Assembly: GCA_965212525.1 (NCBI GenBank)
Contig: CBDBVC010000030.1
Location: 124,001 to 188,000, forward strand
From: SZUA-38 sp965212525
GTDB lineage: Bacteria > Pseudomonadota > Gammaproteobacteria > Xanthomonadales > SZUA-38
DNA length: 64,000 nucleotides
Direction: 5' to 3'
Both the position numbers and the translations under genes were made by a program. Numbering within the stretch: position 1 is the stretch's first letter; each line of letters opens with the position of its first letter. The notes under the pieces were generated by a model. That model did not search any database. It had not been told where the DNA came from and saw only the letters and a program-made list of their open reading frames with translations. Below, piece after piece: positions 53,224 to 61,971 of the stretch.

Positions 53224-54324
53224 TCAGGATCTGACCCGTGCCTGCATCAGCTCATCAACCAGTTTCCAGTAGGTCGGGTTCGAGACGCCGCCGCTGGTCA
53301 GTCCCCACATGGTCAGGGTACCGAGCTTGGCCTTGTGTGCCACCACCATGTTTACCTCGGGGAGCACGGTAATGAACTGGCCACCCCAGCCAGTGGCACT
53401 GAAGGCACCGGCGTCGTAATCCTTGTCCGGATCATCTTGCAGCAGCCACCAGTACGAGCCATAGGCCATCGGTACGCCATTGGGGCCCTGCTGACCATAG
53501 CGCGCGTTCACTTCATCGACGCTGGTAATCGGGCTCACAGACCAGTCGTACCATGAAGACGGAATCAGCTGTTCACCATTCCACTGGCCCTTGTCCAGCA
53601 TCAGCTGACCCAGCTTGGCCATGTCCCGGGTGGACAGGTACATGTGATAGGCGGGGTATTGTGATCGGCCGTCCTTGTGGTATTTCTTCTGTGCATCCAG
53701 CCGCCAGTCCTGAAAGCCCAGCGGCTTTGCCAGCTGCGTGGTCATGGCCTGGTAAATATTCTGGCCTGTCTGTTGTTCGAAGATATGCCCGGCGACGTTG
53801 AAGTCCCAGTTGTTGTACAGGTAGTATTCGCCGGGTTTGACACTACCGCGAGGCAACACATTGGCCTCATCGTAGCCGCCATTGGCGGGGCGGTGAAACA
53901 CGCCGGAACGGGCACTCATGATGTCGCGGATCGTGGCCTGCTTTTCAATCGGCAACAGTCCATCGACATCATCGATACCCATGTCGCCCAGTGTTGTTGA
54001 CAGGTTGATGGTGCCATCGGCCACGTGTGGGCCATACAGCATGCTGAGAATGCTCTTGCGGCACGAGGCCAGATAACTGACCACAGAGGTGTCACCGTAC
54101 TGATACACCACCTCTCCGTCCTTGAGAACCACCACAGAAGTGGTATCCAGATTCTCCAGGGTGTTCTCGAGATTACTGAGCTTGTTTGTGTTGAACAGTT
54201 CGGTTGCCGGCTGGCTGGATTTGACCAGCGGGCTGCCGACAAAATCGGGCTGGCTGCTGCATCCGCTCATGAATGTCATGGCCAATGTCGTCAACCAGAG
54301 CAGGTTTGTCTTGTTATTCGTCAT
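53224..54324 (-). CDS. Class C beta-lactamase-like serine hydrolase lipoprotein
   Basis: About 366 residues from the ATG at 54322-54324; the frame extends to 54384 but that part precedes the lipoprotein signal. The signal ends FMSGCSS, a lipobox. The hydrolase has SYLASCRKSILSMLYG (S-C-R-K as SxxK), YYLYNNWDFNVAG (Y-x-N), and FSATGWGGQFITVLPE (ATG in place of KTG). LSTRDMAKLGQLMLDKGQW is typical of class C-like esterases. It is likely a peptidase or esterase of the DD-peptidase fold anchored in the envelope rather than a drug-resistance enzyme. No regulator of lactamases is nearby. Confidence 0.88.
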   Translation of the reverse strand: MTNNKTNLLWLTTLAMTFMSGCSSQPDFVGSPLVKSSQPATELFNTNKLSNLENTLENLDTTSVVVLKDGEVVYQYGDTSVVSYLASCRKSILSMLYGPHVADGTINLSTTLGDMGIDDVDGLLPIEKQATIRDIMSARSGVFHRPANGGYDEANVLPRGSVKPGEYYLYNNWDFNVAGHIFEQQTGQNIYQAMTTQLAKPLGFQDWRLDAQKKYHKDGRSQYPAYHMYLSTRDMAKLGQLMLDKGQWNGEQLIPSSWYDWSVSPITSVDEVNARYGQQGPNGVPMAYGSYWWLLQDDPDKDYDAGAFSATGWGGQFITVLPEVNMVVAHKAKLGTLTMWGLTSGGVSNPTYWKLVDELMQARVRS

Positions 54325-54443
54325 GGGAGGCTTGTCCTCGTTTGTTGTCACGAGGCGGCAGATTGCCCCAACACAGGGGCTCAAAACCTCTCAAAACGTT
54401 TTTTTGAGAGTCGAAAGTTGAGAAATTACAGGAACGGCACAGG

Positions 54444-54908
54444 TTATGGGTCGGACTTTGCGGTTTTTCTGCGATTCCTGAACGGTGCGATGATCATCCG
54501 GACTGAGATCACTACGGATGCAAGATAGATCACAAGATACATGGTCGCATTGATGTGCCCACCCACAATGTAGGCATAGAGTTCATACATGCTGTTCTCG
54601 CTGCTTCCGATAATGGCTTTTTCAGGCGCACCAGGCAGCGTGAGCATGCTTACGCGATCAAAGACCAGCAGTTTGGAGCGAAAGCCTTCGACCCAGCGTT
54701 CACCATCAATCTCAATGAGGTAATAATTTTTGGGTCGCCTTCGACTGGTATAGCGATCCGTATCACGGGCAATGATCAGGGCTTCCTTCTCGACACCCTC
54801 GGACCAGTATCGGTAGACATTCCCGAACATGAACCAGGCGATGGCGATCATGAGAATCAACACCCCAAAGCATTGAAATGCCGACATCAGTTCGGATTCA
54901 CGATCCAC
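54444..54908 (-). CDS. DUF3592-like two-helix membrane protein
   Basis: A 154-residue protein with helices near 10-30 and 118-140 enclosing an outside beta domain (EALIIARDTDRYTSRRRPKNYYLIEIDGERW, SMLTLPGAPEKAIIGS). This is the DUF3592 layout, though sequence support is modest. The GTG at 54906-54908 has GAGGT upstream; ATG 54887 is an alternative. Function unknown. Confidence 0.6.
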   Translation of the reverse strand: MDRESELMSAFQCFGVLILMIAIAWFMFGNVYRYWSEGVEKEALIIARDTDRYTSRRRPKNYYLIEIDGERWVEGFRSKLLVFDRVSMLTLPGAPEKAIIGSSENSMYELYAYIVGGHINATMYLVIYLASVVISVRMIIAPFRNRRKTAKSDP

Positions 54909-54988
54909 GAAAGCTCTACCTCGCTATCACATCATTACCTTGCTGTTCTTCGCAGAAGACAGTACTGCTGACACACATTGATTCTGCA

Positions 54989-57178
54989 TTACCTGGGCTG
55001 CGACAGGCGCTGGATATCAACCTCCTCTCGCAACCAGTCACCACCGGGGCTGTCCTGCAGTGTCACAGACAGCTCGTGAATGACATTGCCCTGGCCTGGT
55101 GTCGACGATGGCGTGGTCAGTGTAAAACTGATCTGGCCTGCGATGCGATCACTGAATGTGGCATCCATATCCGTACGTGCAAAGCCGTCACGCTGAATCA
55201 GGTCTGCAGTAGTGCGAACACCGGGTTCAAAGTCGTCAATCTGCGCCAGATACCATACCGGCTCACCATTGGCATCATACACATACAGAATCATGAACAG
55301 CAGATCCCGATCGTCCAGCGCGATGGATTCGATGCTCATTCCCCAGCCCTGATCGTCCAGACCGGTAAACCACAGACCGCCGAAGTCAGTGTCACTGATG
55401 CTTTCAGGGCTCACCAGTGATTGCAGGCACCACTCGCGGTTCTCCTCCTCGATCTGCCATTTGAGCACTGCATCACCGCTTCGACCTTCACAGGCCGGAC
55501 TGCGGTCCGGATCGTTGAATGACATGACAACTCGGCCAGTGCGCGAGTCGTCAGCCCGCTGAGGTGGAAATTGACCCGTCATGTACTGGTAGCGCTCCAG
55601 ACTGTTTTCACTCGGCAGTCGCTGGCCAATGAAAGCCCCGTTACGCATGCGGCCGATGGCCTGATACCACTCGGGTGTGCCATCCTGGTTGTAACTGTAG
55701 AAGGTCAGCACATAGACATCCACGCCCGCACCATCCTGACCGGCCAGACGGAACTCCAGGCCGTGACCGTTGCGCTCCGGATCAAAGTAGAAACCGGTCA
55801 CGGGATTCGAGTCCGGCACACTGTGCCAGCCCATGTCCTCCATCATGGATGCTGCAAGCTCGACCGATCGGGCGGCCGCAAGCCTGCAGCCGAGATTACT
55901 CGGTACCAGAATGTCACAGGGCTGTCTGTCGACAGTGAGCAACGAATTGCCGCCAAATTCCTCTGGAGAAAAGATGCCGATTCGCGCCGCATTGTCGACA
56001 TTGTCGATATCCTGATTGGCCTCGCTCAGATTGGCCAGATCACCAGACCAGAATAATTCTCCACTGGTGTAGGCAGCAGCTCTTTCATCATCGGTAAGAT
56101 CTGGATTATCAAGGCTGGCGAATGCGTCACCGCGACGTAGCATCACCTGCTTTTGCAGCACATCGATAATTGGTTCACCGTCACTGGTGAGCGGCAATTC
56201 GCCAGATTCTGTTGCCAGAGTTTGAAATGCCAGTATTGACAGCAGGTTCCTGACGGCGCTCTCCACAAAGTCAATTTCACCGTCTGGCAGCTCAGAAGGC
56301 GTCAGTCCATAGTAGTACGTATCTCCTGAAGGTGTTCTTGGCAAACCGAATGTCATGCCAATTTCAGGCAATTCGCAATCGGCCTCTCCAAACCAGCTGC
56401 AAAAAGGTGTACCGACCAGGCGAGTGATCGTGGCTGAAGGATAAGCCGTGAGGGGATCAGCTGAACCCCTGAAACCCGTGAAGAAGCCCTGATTGTAGGT
56501 GAACGGTGTTGTCCCGCCAGTGTACCAGCAGGCATCAAGCTTGAATGGGACACGCGATGTCAGCCTCGCCTCTACCAGACTGACGGCGTACTCCATCGCG
56601 ATCCGCCGGGCTTCACCTCGTGTACTCGCCATATTGCCGCCTTCGGGAATATACGCGGCCTCATCATTCCAGGGGAGACGACTGCAGGACGACCAGCGGG
56701 TCGGGCCGGAATAGACAACCTCTATGTCAAGCGGCGGTGGCGGTTCATACCCGATCACTGCGGTTAATGTCGCTGCAGTTGCTTCACTATCGATACCACC
56801 CAAAGCCAGATAAAGCCGCTGACCACGTGGATCAGGCCTGGCGATTTCCTGAATATACAATTCAGCCGGGATTCCTGGTCCGATTGATATGTAATCCCCT
56901 GGAGTCTGGTCTGATATATTGCCATCAGCTACCTCAAAGGGTGAGCCCACACGCACCAGAATAACGACATTGCGATCCAGATCATCGGCCTGGAGAGTGA
57001 ATTTCGCGAAACTTGCATCCTCGGGTAAATCGATCGCGTAATCATTTGTCACGATGTTACCCGTATCAATCTCGACACGGACGGATTCACCATCCTGCAA
57101 CAGCGTCTGGGCCATCAGGGGTGAAACCAGGCAACACATAAGACCGGTCAGCAACCGGATTCGGATCAGATTTAACAT
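54989..57178 (-). CDS. Secreted pseudo-metallopeptidase with two copies of the shared module
   Basis: A 729-residue protein from the ATG at 57176-57178 (GAGAG upstream) with a signal ending at LMAQ. After a pre-peptidase-like beta domain (SFAKFTLQADDLDRNVVILV) comes a region shaped like exported zinc peptidases with MTFGLPRTPSGDTYYYGL, a VESAVRNLLSILAF helix, ERAAAYTSGELFWSGDLANL and AASMMEDMGW. The helix is where HELGHGLGF-type zinc binding would be; His and Glu are lost, so it is probably inactive. Two modules follow: FYFDPERNGHGLEF ... GTPEWYQAIG and LWFTGLDDQGWGMSI ... GEPVWYLAQ. It may bind peptides or surfaces. It diverges from the gene at 57355. Confidence 0.75.
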   Translation of the reverse strand: MLNLIRIRLLTGLMCCLVSPLMAQTLLQDGESVRVEIDTGNIVTNDYAIDLPEDASFAKFTLQADDLDRNVVILVRVGSPFEVADGNISDQTPGDYISIGPGIPAELYIQEIARPDPRGQRLYLALGGIDSEATAATLTAVIGYEPPPPLDIEVVYSGPTRWSSCSRLPWNDEAAYIPEGGNMASTRGEARRIAMEYAVSLVEARLTSRVPFKLDACWYTGGTTPFTYNQGFFTGFRGSADPLTAYPSATITRLVGTPFCSWFGEADCELPEIGMTFGLPRTPSGDTYYYGLTPSELPDGEIDFVESAVRNLLSILAFQTLATESGELPLTSDGEPIIDVLQKQVMLRRGDAFASLDNPDLTDDERAAAYTSGELFWSGDLANLSEANQDIDNVDNAARIGIFSPEEFGGNSLLTVDRQPCDILVPSNLGCRLAAARSVELAASMMEDMGWHSVPDSNPVTGFYFDPERNGHGLEFRLAGQDGAGVDVYVLTFYSYNQDGTPEWYQAIGRMRNGAFIGQRLPSENSLERYQYMTGQFPPQRADDSRTGRVVMSFNDPDRSPACEGRSGDAVLKWQIEEENREWCLQSLVSPESISDTDFGGLWFTGLDDQGWGMSIESIALDDRDLLFMILYVYDANGEPVWYLAQIDDFEPGVRTTADLIQRDGFARTDMDATFSDRIAGQISFTLTTPSSTPGQGNVIHELSVTLQDSPGGDWLREEVDIQRLSQPR

Positions 57179-57354
57179 GCGGAACTCTCGACATTTCTTG
57201 CGATAATTGTGTTTCGCGTAATACGAATTGAATTCAGGACATGTCGAGAGTTTCTGAAGCAGCACATACTCCGATTCGCCTGATGACTGCATTCATGTCC
57301 TGATTTTCGTATCAATTCCGCGAATAACATCAGAATCATTCAAAGGAAACCAGG

Positions 57355-58575
57355 ATGCTGAAACAACTGCGATCAGTCTTGATCCTGCTCTGCATGGCAA
57401 GCATCAGTCACGCAGGACCGGACTCAACAGCCTATTACTACAACAAGCACGAAATCATCTCGTCGCAGTCACGTGGAGTTCAGTTCTTTCGCTACACGCT
57501 GGGTGACATCACCACGGCAGAACTTGTGCGTCAGTTTCCAGCCAATTCGGTAGCGGAAAAACCTTCCTCGCTCGAATGGAGTCAGGACCTGAGCACACTC
57601 TATGGCATCACATTGCCCGGCTATCGCCTCATCACTGTCGATGTGTCAACAGGCGACATTACAACCATAGGCACCTTGAGCGGTTTACGGGAGAACGACC
57701 TGCCTGGCGGTCTCGCCATCGACGCCCAGGGGAATTGCTACGTCAGCGCCTCTGGCACGGAAGACTTCACCTCGGCACTGTACCGCTGCGATCTTTCCAC
57801 GGGTGAACTTGAATTAATTGGTACCACCAGTGTTGCACAGCGCCTGCTTGAAATCGTGGCCACCTGCGATGGCCGCCTCTTTGGTGTGGAAATCGTCAAC
57901 GACAGCCTGTACGAACTCAACCCGCAGGACGGATCAGCGACACTGATCGGCCCGCTGGGTTTCGACATAGCCTACTCCCAGAGCATGACACTGGACCGTG
58001 AAACAGGTGACATCTATGCCTATCTCGAAGACATCAGTGTCACCAGCCGCTATGTGCGAATCGATCGAGAGACCGGCGCGGCCACCCTGCTGGCAGAACC
58101 CTTCCAGTTTCAACACCACGTCGGTGCGGCTGCAACGTCCTGCGACATGAAGACGCTGCATGCAGGCTACAATGGCGCCTGGTTCAACCCGGAAACCCCA
58201 GGCCAGGGCGTGCTGTTAGACGTCCTGCCAGATACCGGCCAGCTGTTTCTGGCCTGGTTTACCTACGATGTGGATCCGGTGATGAACACCAGTGCCGTCA
58301 TCGGTGATCCCGGACATCGCTGGTTCACGGCTCAGGGCACGCTGTCGAATTCAGGCACACAGTCGCTGACCCTGTTCAATACGTCGGGTGGCATCTTCGA
58401 CAGTGGCGACAGCGTCACCACCGTGGCCATCGGTTCCATGACCCTGACCTTCGACGATTGTGGAAACGGCAGAATCGAGTATGTGCTGGATGAAAGTGGT
58501 CAGACAGGCAGCTTCCCGATCCAGCGCATTGCCAATGACAATGTGGCCTTGTGCGAATCCATGAATGCGGACTGA
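57355..58575 (+). CDS. Secreted propeller protein with C-terminal shared module
   Basis: A 406-residue protein with AAAGGAAACC upstream and a signal ending at ISHAG. Residues about 30-260 are propeller-like repeats: LEWSQDLSTLYGITLPGYRL, GGLAIDAQGNCYVSASG, and QSMTLDRETGDIYAYLEDIS, close to the DUF4394-type pattern. The C-terminal module starts YNGAWFNPETPGQGVLLDVL, then FTYD and HRWFTAQGTLSNSG, and ends FDDCGNGRIEYVLDESG then FPIQRI. The second half of the module (D-C-x-N/S-G ... P-I-x-R-[IL]) matches the M28 protein at 61972. Role unknown. Confidence 0.78.
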   Translation: MLKQLRSVLILLCMASISHAGPDSTAYYYNKHEIISSQSRGVQFFRYTLGDITTAELVRQFPANSVAEKPSSLEWSQDLSTLYGITLPGYRLITVDVSTGDITTIGTLSGLRENDLPGGLAIDAQGNCYVSASGTEDFTSALYRCDLSTGELELIGTTSVAQRLLEIVATCDGRLFGVEIVNDSLYELNPQDGSATLIGPLGFDIAYSQSMTLDRETGDIYAYLEDISVTSRYVRIDRETGAATLLAEPFQFQHHVGAAATSCDMKTLHAGYNGAWFNPETPGQGVLLDVLPDTGQLFLAWFTYDVDPVMNTSAVIGDPGHRWFTAQGTLSNSGTQSLTLFNTSGGIFDSGDSVTTVAIGSMTLTFDDCGNGRIEYVLDESGQTGSFPIQRIANDNVALCESMNAD

Positions 58576-58676
58576 TTCCAGACAACTGGCTATTCACGCA
58601 AATGGTTTCAATCGATCACTCTGGCTCAGGTCCGGATCAAGCCAGCACAGAGAGCTTGCATGTTCGTGTGACTCGA

Positions 58677-59861
58677 TTAATCAGACGATGAGACTGAATC
58701 GAGCCACTGTCTCAGCAACAACAGCGGTTCTTCAAATCCATCCTCGAACAAACCATCGGTTGCCGTGGTATCGGTGGCCATGTTGTTGTTCGTGTCCGGG
58801 TCCACCAAACCCGCTGGAGGGGTGACACTCACGCTATAGCTGATGATGCCACTGAACTGATCGTCCACAGTGGCGGTGAGCACATAGTTCGCCGAGCTGC
58901 CAACTGGCAGATCCACCATGTCACTCAGGTTGCCCGACTGATTTGCCGTGCACACAGCGCCGTTCATGGGCATGCACATCCAGCTGGCCTGACTCAGTTC
59001 GGCCGGCAGGACATCCGCCACCTGTGCCTGCAGCACATCGAGCGGGCCGGCATTGATGACTTCAATCATGTAGCTGACAGGGTCACCGGGCACGACCACA
59101 TCAAGGCCATCGGTGACAGAGACAGCCAGATCAGCACTGGGCGCAGACGACAGAAACTCATCCACATCGAGCACGGTATCGGAAAACCGGATTTCATCGA
59201 TCAGCCCATCCAGCTCGAATCCCGTCCGCCCGGAAAGGCTCCAGATTGTCGAATCAGGCAGCACTGGATTGTTGTCCACCACAGTGTTGTCGAGCTTCGA
59301 GTTCACATAGTAGCGGTAGGTGTGCGAGGTGGGTGAATCGATGGTGCGCGTGATGGCGATGTGATTCCAGACATCCACGGGCACTGACGCCGCGCCCAGG
59401 TTGTGCAGAGCACCACCGGGTTCACGGTAATCCAGCTGCAGCGATCCACCGGGGTTGATGCTGATATTGAAGCGATTGCGATCCAGGTCACCGTCCCTGG
59501 TCCAGAAGATGCTACTGTGCGACTGTGTGGGGATTTTTATCCAGAACTCCAGCGTGGCTCCACCAAAGGCATCATGAAAGATAAAGCTCTGGGCCGTCAC
59601 GTTGGCCTCCTCAGCGCCACTGAACTCAAGACTGAAAAAGTTGCCCGCCATGGTATTGGGAATGCTGTTGCCGAACACATCCGCCGAATAGGCCGCACTG
59701 TGCGCGCCGTCAACCGAGGCATCCGTGGTGTCAATCATGCTGGTGCCGAGCCCTTCCTCGAAACGATAGTAGGCAACCGTCACTGCGCTGGCTGTCTCAA
59801 GAGTCAGCATCAAGACCAGTATGATCACACCCGTACTCTTGACTGAATAGTCCCGATTCAT
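58677..59861 (-). CDS. Secreted LamG-like lectin with DUF11 domain and DGFE tag
   Basis: A 394-residue protein with AGGGG upstream and a signal ending at ASAVT. Residues about 30-215 are a LamG/concanavalin-like domain: VAYYRFEEGLGTSMIDTTD, ATLEFWIKIP, VDVWNHIAITRTIDS, ELDGLIDEIRFSDTVL. Residues about 235-360 are a DUF11 domain (DLAVSVTDGLDVVVPGDPVS, YMIEVINAGPLDVLQAQVAD). The end is TTATDGLFEDGFEEPLLLLRQ, carrying the LFEDGFE tag 18 residues before the stop. Probably a surface or secreted carbohydrate binder. Its role is not known. Confidence 0.82.
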   Translation of the reverse strand: MNRDYSVKSTGVIILVLMLTLETASAVTVAYYRFEEGLGTSMIDTTDASVDGAHSAAYSADVFGNSIPNTMAGNFFSLEFSGAEEANVTAQSFIFHDAFGGATLEFWIKIPTQSHSSIFWTRDGDLDRNRFNISINPGGSLQLDYREPGGALHNLGAASVPVDVWNHIAITRTIDSPTSHTYRYYVNSKLDNTVVDNNPVLPDSTIWSLSGRTGFELDGLIDEIRFSDTVLDVDEFLSSAPSADLAVSVTDGLDVVVPGDPVSYMIEVINAGPLDVLQAQVADVLPAELSQASWMCMPMNGAVCTANQSGNLSDMVDLPVGSSANYVLTATVDDQFSGIISYSVSVTPPAGLVDPDTNNNMATDTTATDGLFEDGFEEPLLLLRQWLDSVSSSD

Positions 59862-60076
59862 GTTCTACCCCTGATTGTCGACATGTCTGACTGTGTCTAA
59901 GCTACCAAGATGTCGCCACACATTCCATCAGCGGCGCATCTCAATCAATATTTCACCTGTCTTCGAGACGAAAGTACAAGGCTGGACAAATTTCCCCCAG
60001 GTCATCTGCCAGACGAGTACACAAGACTGCACCAGAGCGGGACACGCCAAACCTGTTCACTCACATTTTTCACCCT

Positions 60077-60119
60077 GGATTTTCTGGATTTTCTACTCTA
60101 TTCGTGTCTGAGAAAATCC
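60077..60119. promoter_or_regulatory. Repeated and inverted GGATTTTCT sites
   Basis: GGATTTTCT occurs at 60077-60085 and 60086-60094 in direct tandem, and its inverse AGAAAATCC at 60111-60119. The set lies 47 bp before the next gene in the 305 bp gap 59862-60166, which holds nothing else of note. It could be a regulator-binding cluster or a hairpin. Confidence 0.35.
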
Positions 60120-60166
60120 GCAGTTTACGAATAACAAGATGTCGATAGAGCTTGCAATGAGGAAAC

Positions 60167-61885
60167 ATGATCAATATCTACGAGTCAGGCTCCAGAACAG
60201 AAGATATACAGGACAACAAAACAATGAACTCGATTACCAGAGCACTGCTCTTCTTCGCAGTGAGCCTCATGCTACCCGGCACCTTGCTCGCAGAACGATG
60301 GACCTTTCAGGAATCACCAACCAGCGACCCGCTGTTTGTGATTGCATCGAGCGACGAGCTTCATGTCATAGGTAGTCTTGGCAGCATTCTCACCAGCCCC
60401 GATGCTGTCAACTGGACTGTGCATGACGTTCCGGACGTTGAAGCGTTCCAGGGCGCACTCTGGAACGGTGAACTGTTTGTCCTGGTTGGCGTTGAAGGCA
60501 TGCTCTACACCAGCCCGGACGGTTTGACCTGGACCAAACAGAACCCTGGCACCACCGAGAATCTGTACGAAGTCGACTGGAACGGTGAACTGTTTGTGAT
60601 CGTGGGCAGCGAAGGCACCGTTCTGACCAGCGTTGACGGCATCAACTGGACACCACAGGACTCAGGCACCACAGAATGGCTGGCCAATGTTGTCTGGAAC
60701 GGTGAGCTGTTCCTCGCTGTAGGATGGTACAACACCATCGTCACCAGCCCGGATGGCATCAACTGGACCCTTCGAGAAGCACCCGAAAGAGGCCTGCAAA
60801 CTTCCGTCAATCTCTGGCTCGAAGGCATTGTGTGGACAGGCGAAAGATTCATCGTCGGTGGCGTTCAAGCGACCTTCTACACCAGTACCGATGGCATCAA
60901 CTGGTCAAATCTGGAACCGGAAATCGACCATCATCTGTTCAACAGCGGTATTCAGAACATCACCTGGAACGGCTCAGAGTACATCGCCACCGGTCAGAAT
61001 CGCACGTTGCTGACCAGCCCGGACGGTGATCACTGGACATGGCATAACCTGCATGGGTATGACATGCCGCAATTCACCATGCTGGGCGGCGCGGTCTGGA
61101 CCGGCGAATTTTTCCTGCTGGCCGGTAATGGCGGCACCATTATCACCAGTACACCCCAGATCCCGGAAGAGGGCTGGTGGGTTTCACCATCAGCCAGTAG
61201 CAATGGCTTCGCACTGCAAATCCAGAACGGTTTTCTGTTTGCAGCCGGTTTTACCTACGATGCCATGGGAAACCCCACCTTCCTGACTTTTCAGGGTGAT
61301 TATGAACTGCTGCCCAACAACCCGGACAACGCCATCGGCGAATTCAGTTCTACCCTGTTTCAGACCGAGAATGGCCCCTGCCCGGGCTGTGATAACACAT
61401 CGGGCACCACCATGGAAAGCGGTTACGGAGACATCGAGATCCGCTGGTCAGACAACCAGAACGGCATGCTCACCTGGAACGGAGTCACCATCCCGATTAC
61501 ACGGTTCCTGTTCAACAGCACCGAAGATGACGACAACCGTGAATTCAACTGGTGGATATCGCCCGACATCAACAACAACGGCTTTGCCATCGAGATCCAG
61601 AACGACATCGTCTTCATGGCAGCCTTTAGCTACGATGACTTTGGTGTACCCACCTTCTTCACCGCCCAGGGCATCAACGAAACCATTGATGGCGACTTCA
61701 GTCACGAACTCATCTCTCCCCTGAGCACCACGTCAGGTGGCCCCTGCCCTGGTTGTACAAACACACAGGGCACAACCGTCATGTCGGATCTGGGCGACAT
61801 CGTCATTCGGACAACAGACAACCAGACTGGCGAGCTGATCTGGAATGGCGTCACCGTTCCGATCCAGCAGTTCAGGTTCAATTAG
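60167..61885 (+). CDS. Secreted propeller protein with two copies of the shared module
   Basis: A 572-residue protein. ATG 60167 has GAGGAAAC upstream; ATG 60224 opens the signal peptide directly (MNSITRALLFFAVSLMLPG, ending LLAE), so the true start is uncertain. Residues about 45-340 are repeats of the form WNGELFVxVGxxGTxxTSPDGxxWT, a Ycf48/sialidase-like propeller. Two modules follow: EGWWVSPSASSNGFALQIQN with YDAMGNPTFLTFQG, and NWWISPDINNNGFAIEIQND with YDDFGVPTFFTAQG. Each is followed by PCPGCxNTxGT and IPITRF or VPIQQF. The close match of the two copies suggests a duplication. Role unknown. Confidence 0.82.
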   Translation: MINIYESGSRTEDIQDNKTMNSITRALLFFAVSLMLPGTLLAERWTFQESPTSDPLFVIASSDELHVIGSLGSILTSPDAVNWTVHDVPDVEAFQGALWNGELFVLVGVEGMLYTSPDGLTWTKQNPGTTENLYEVDWNGELFVIVGSEGTVLTSVDGINWTPQDSGTTEWLANVVWNGELFLAVGWYNTIVTSPDGINWTLREAPERGLQTSVNLWLEGIVWTGERFIVGGVQATFYTSTDGINWSNLEPEIDHHLFNSGIQNITWNGSEYIATGQNRTLLTSPDGDHWTWHNLHGYDMPQFTMLGGAVWTGEFFLLAGNGGTIITSTPQIPEEGWWVSPSASSNGFALQIQNGFLFAAGFTYDAMGNPTFLTFQGDYELLPNNPDNAIGEFSSTLFQTENGPCPGCDNTSGTTMESGYGDIEIRWSDNQNGMLTWNGVTIPITRFLFNSTEDDDNREFNWWISPDINNNGFAIEIQNDIVFMAAFSYDDFGVPTFFTAQGINETIDGDFSHELISPLSTTSGGPCPGCTNTQGTTVMSDLGDIVIRTTDNQTGELIWNGVTVPIQQFRFN

Positions 61886-61971
61886 TCAAGAGCGTCAGAA
61901 AACGTCAGGTACATCGTGAACCCGTGATCTGGATTCCGATGCCATCAAATGAAAGTTAAAAGGTATATGAA

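Noticed and set aside
53224..54324. Antibiotic-resistance beta-lactamase
   Set aside because: SxxK and YxN are present but KTG is ATG, it is a lipoprotein, and no ampR-like regulator is adjacent; a general serine hydrolase is more likely.
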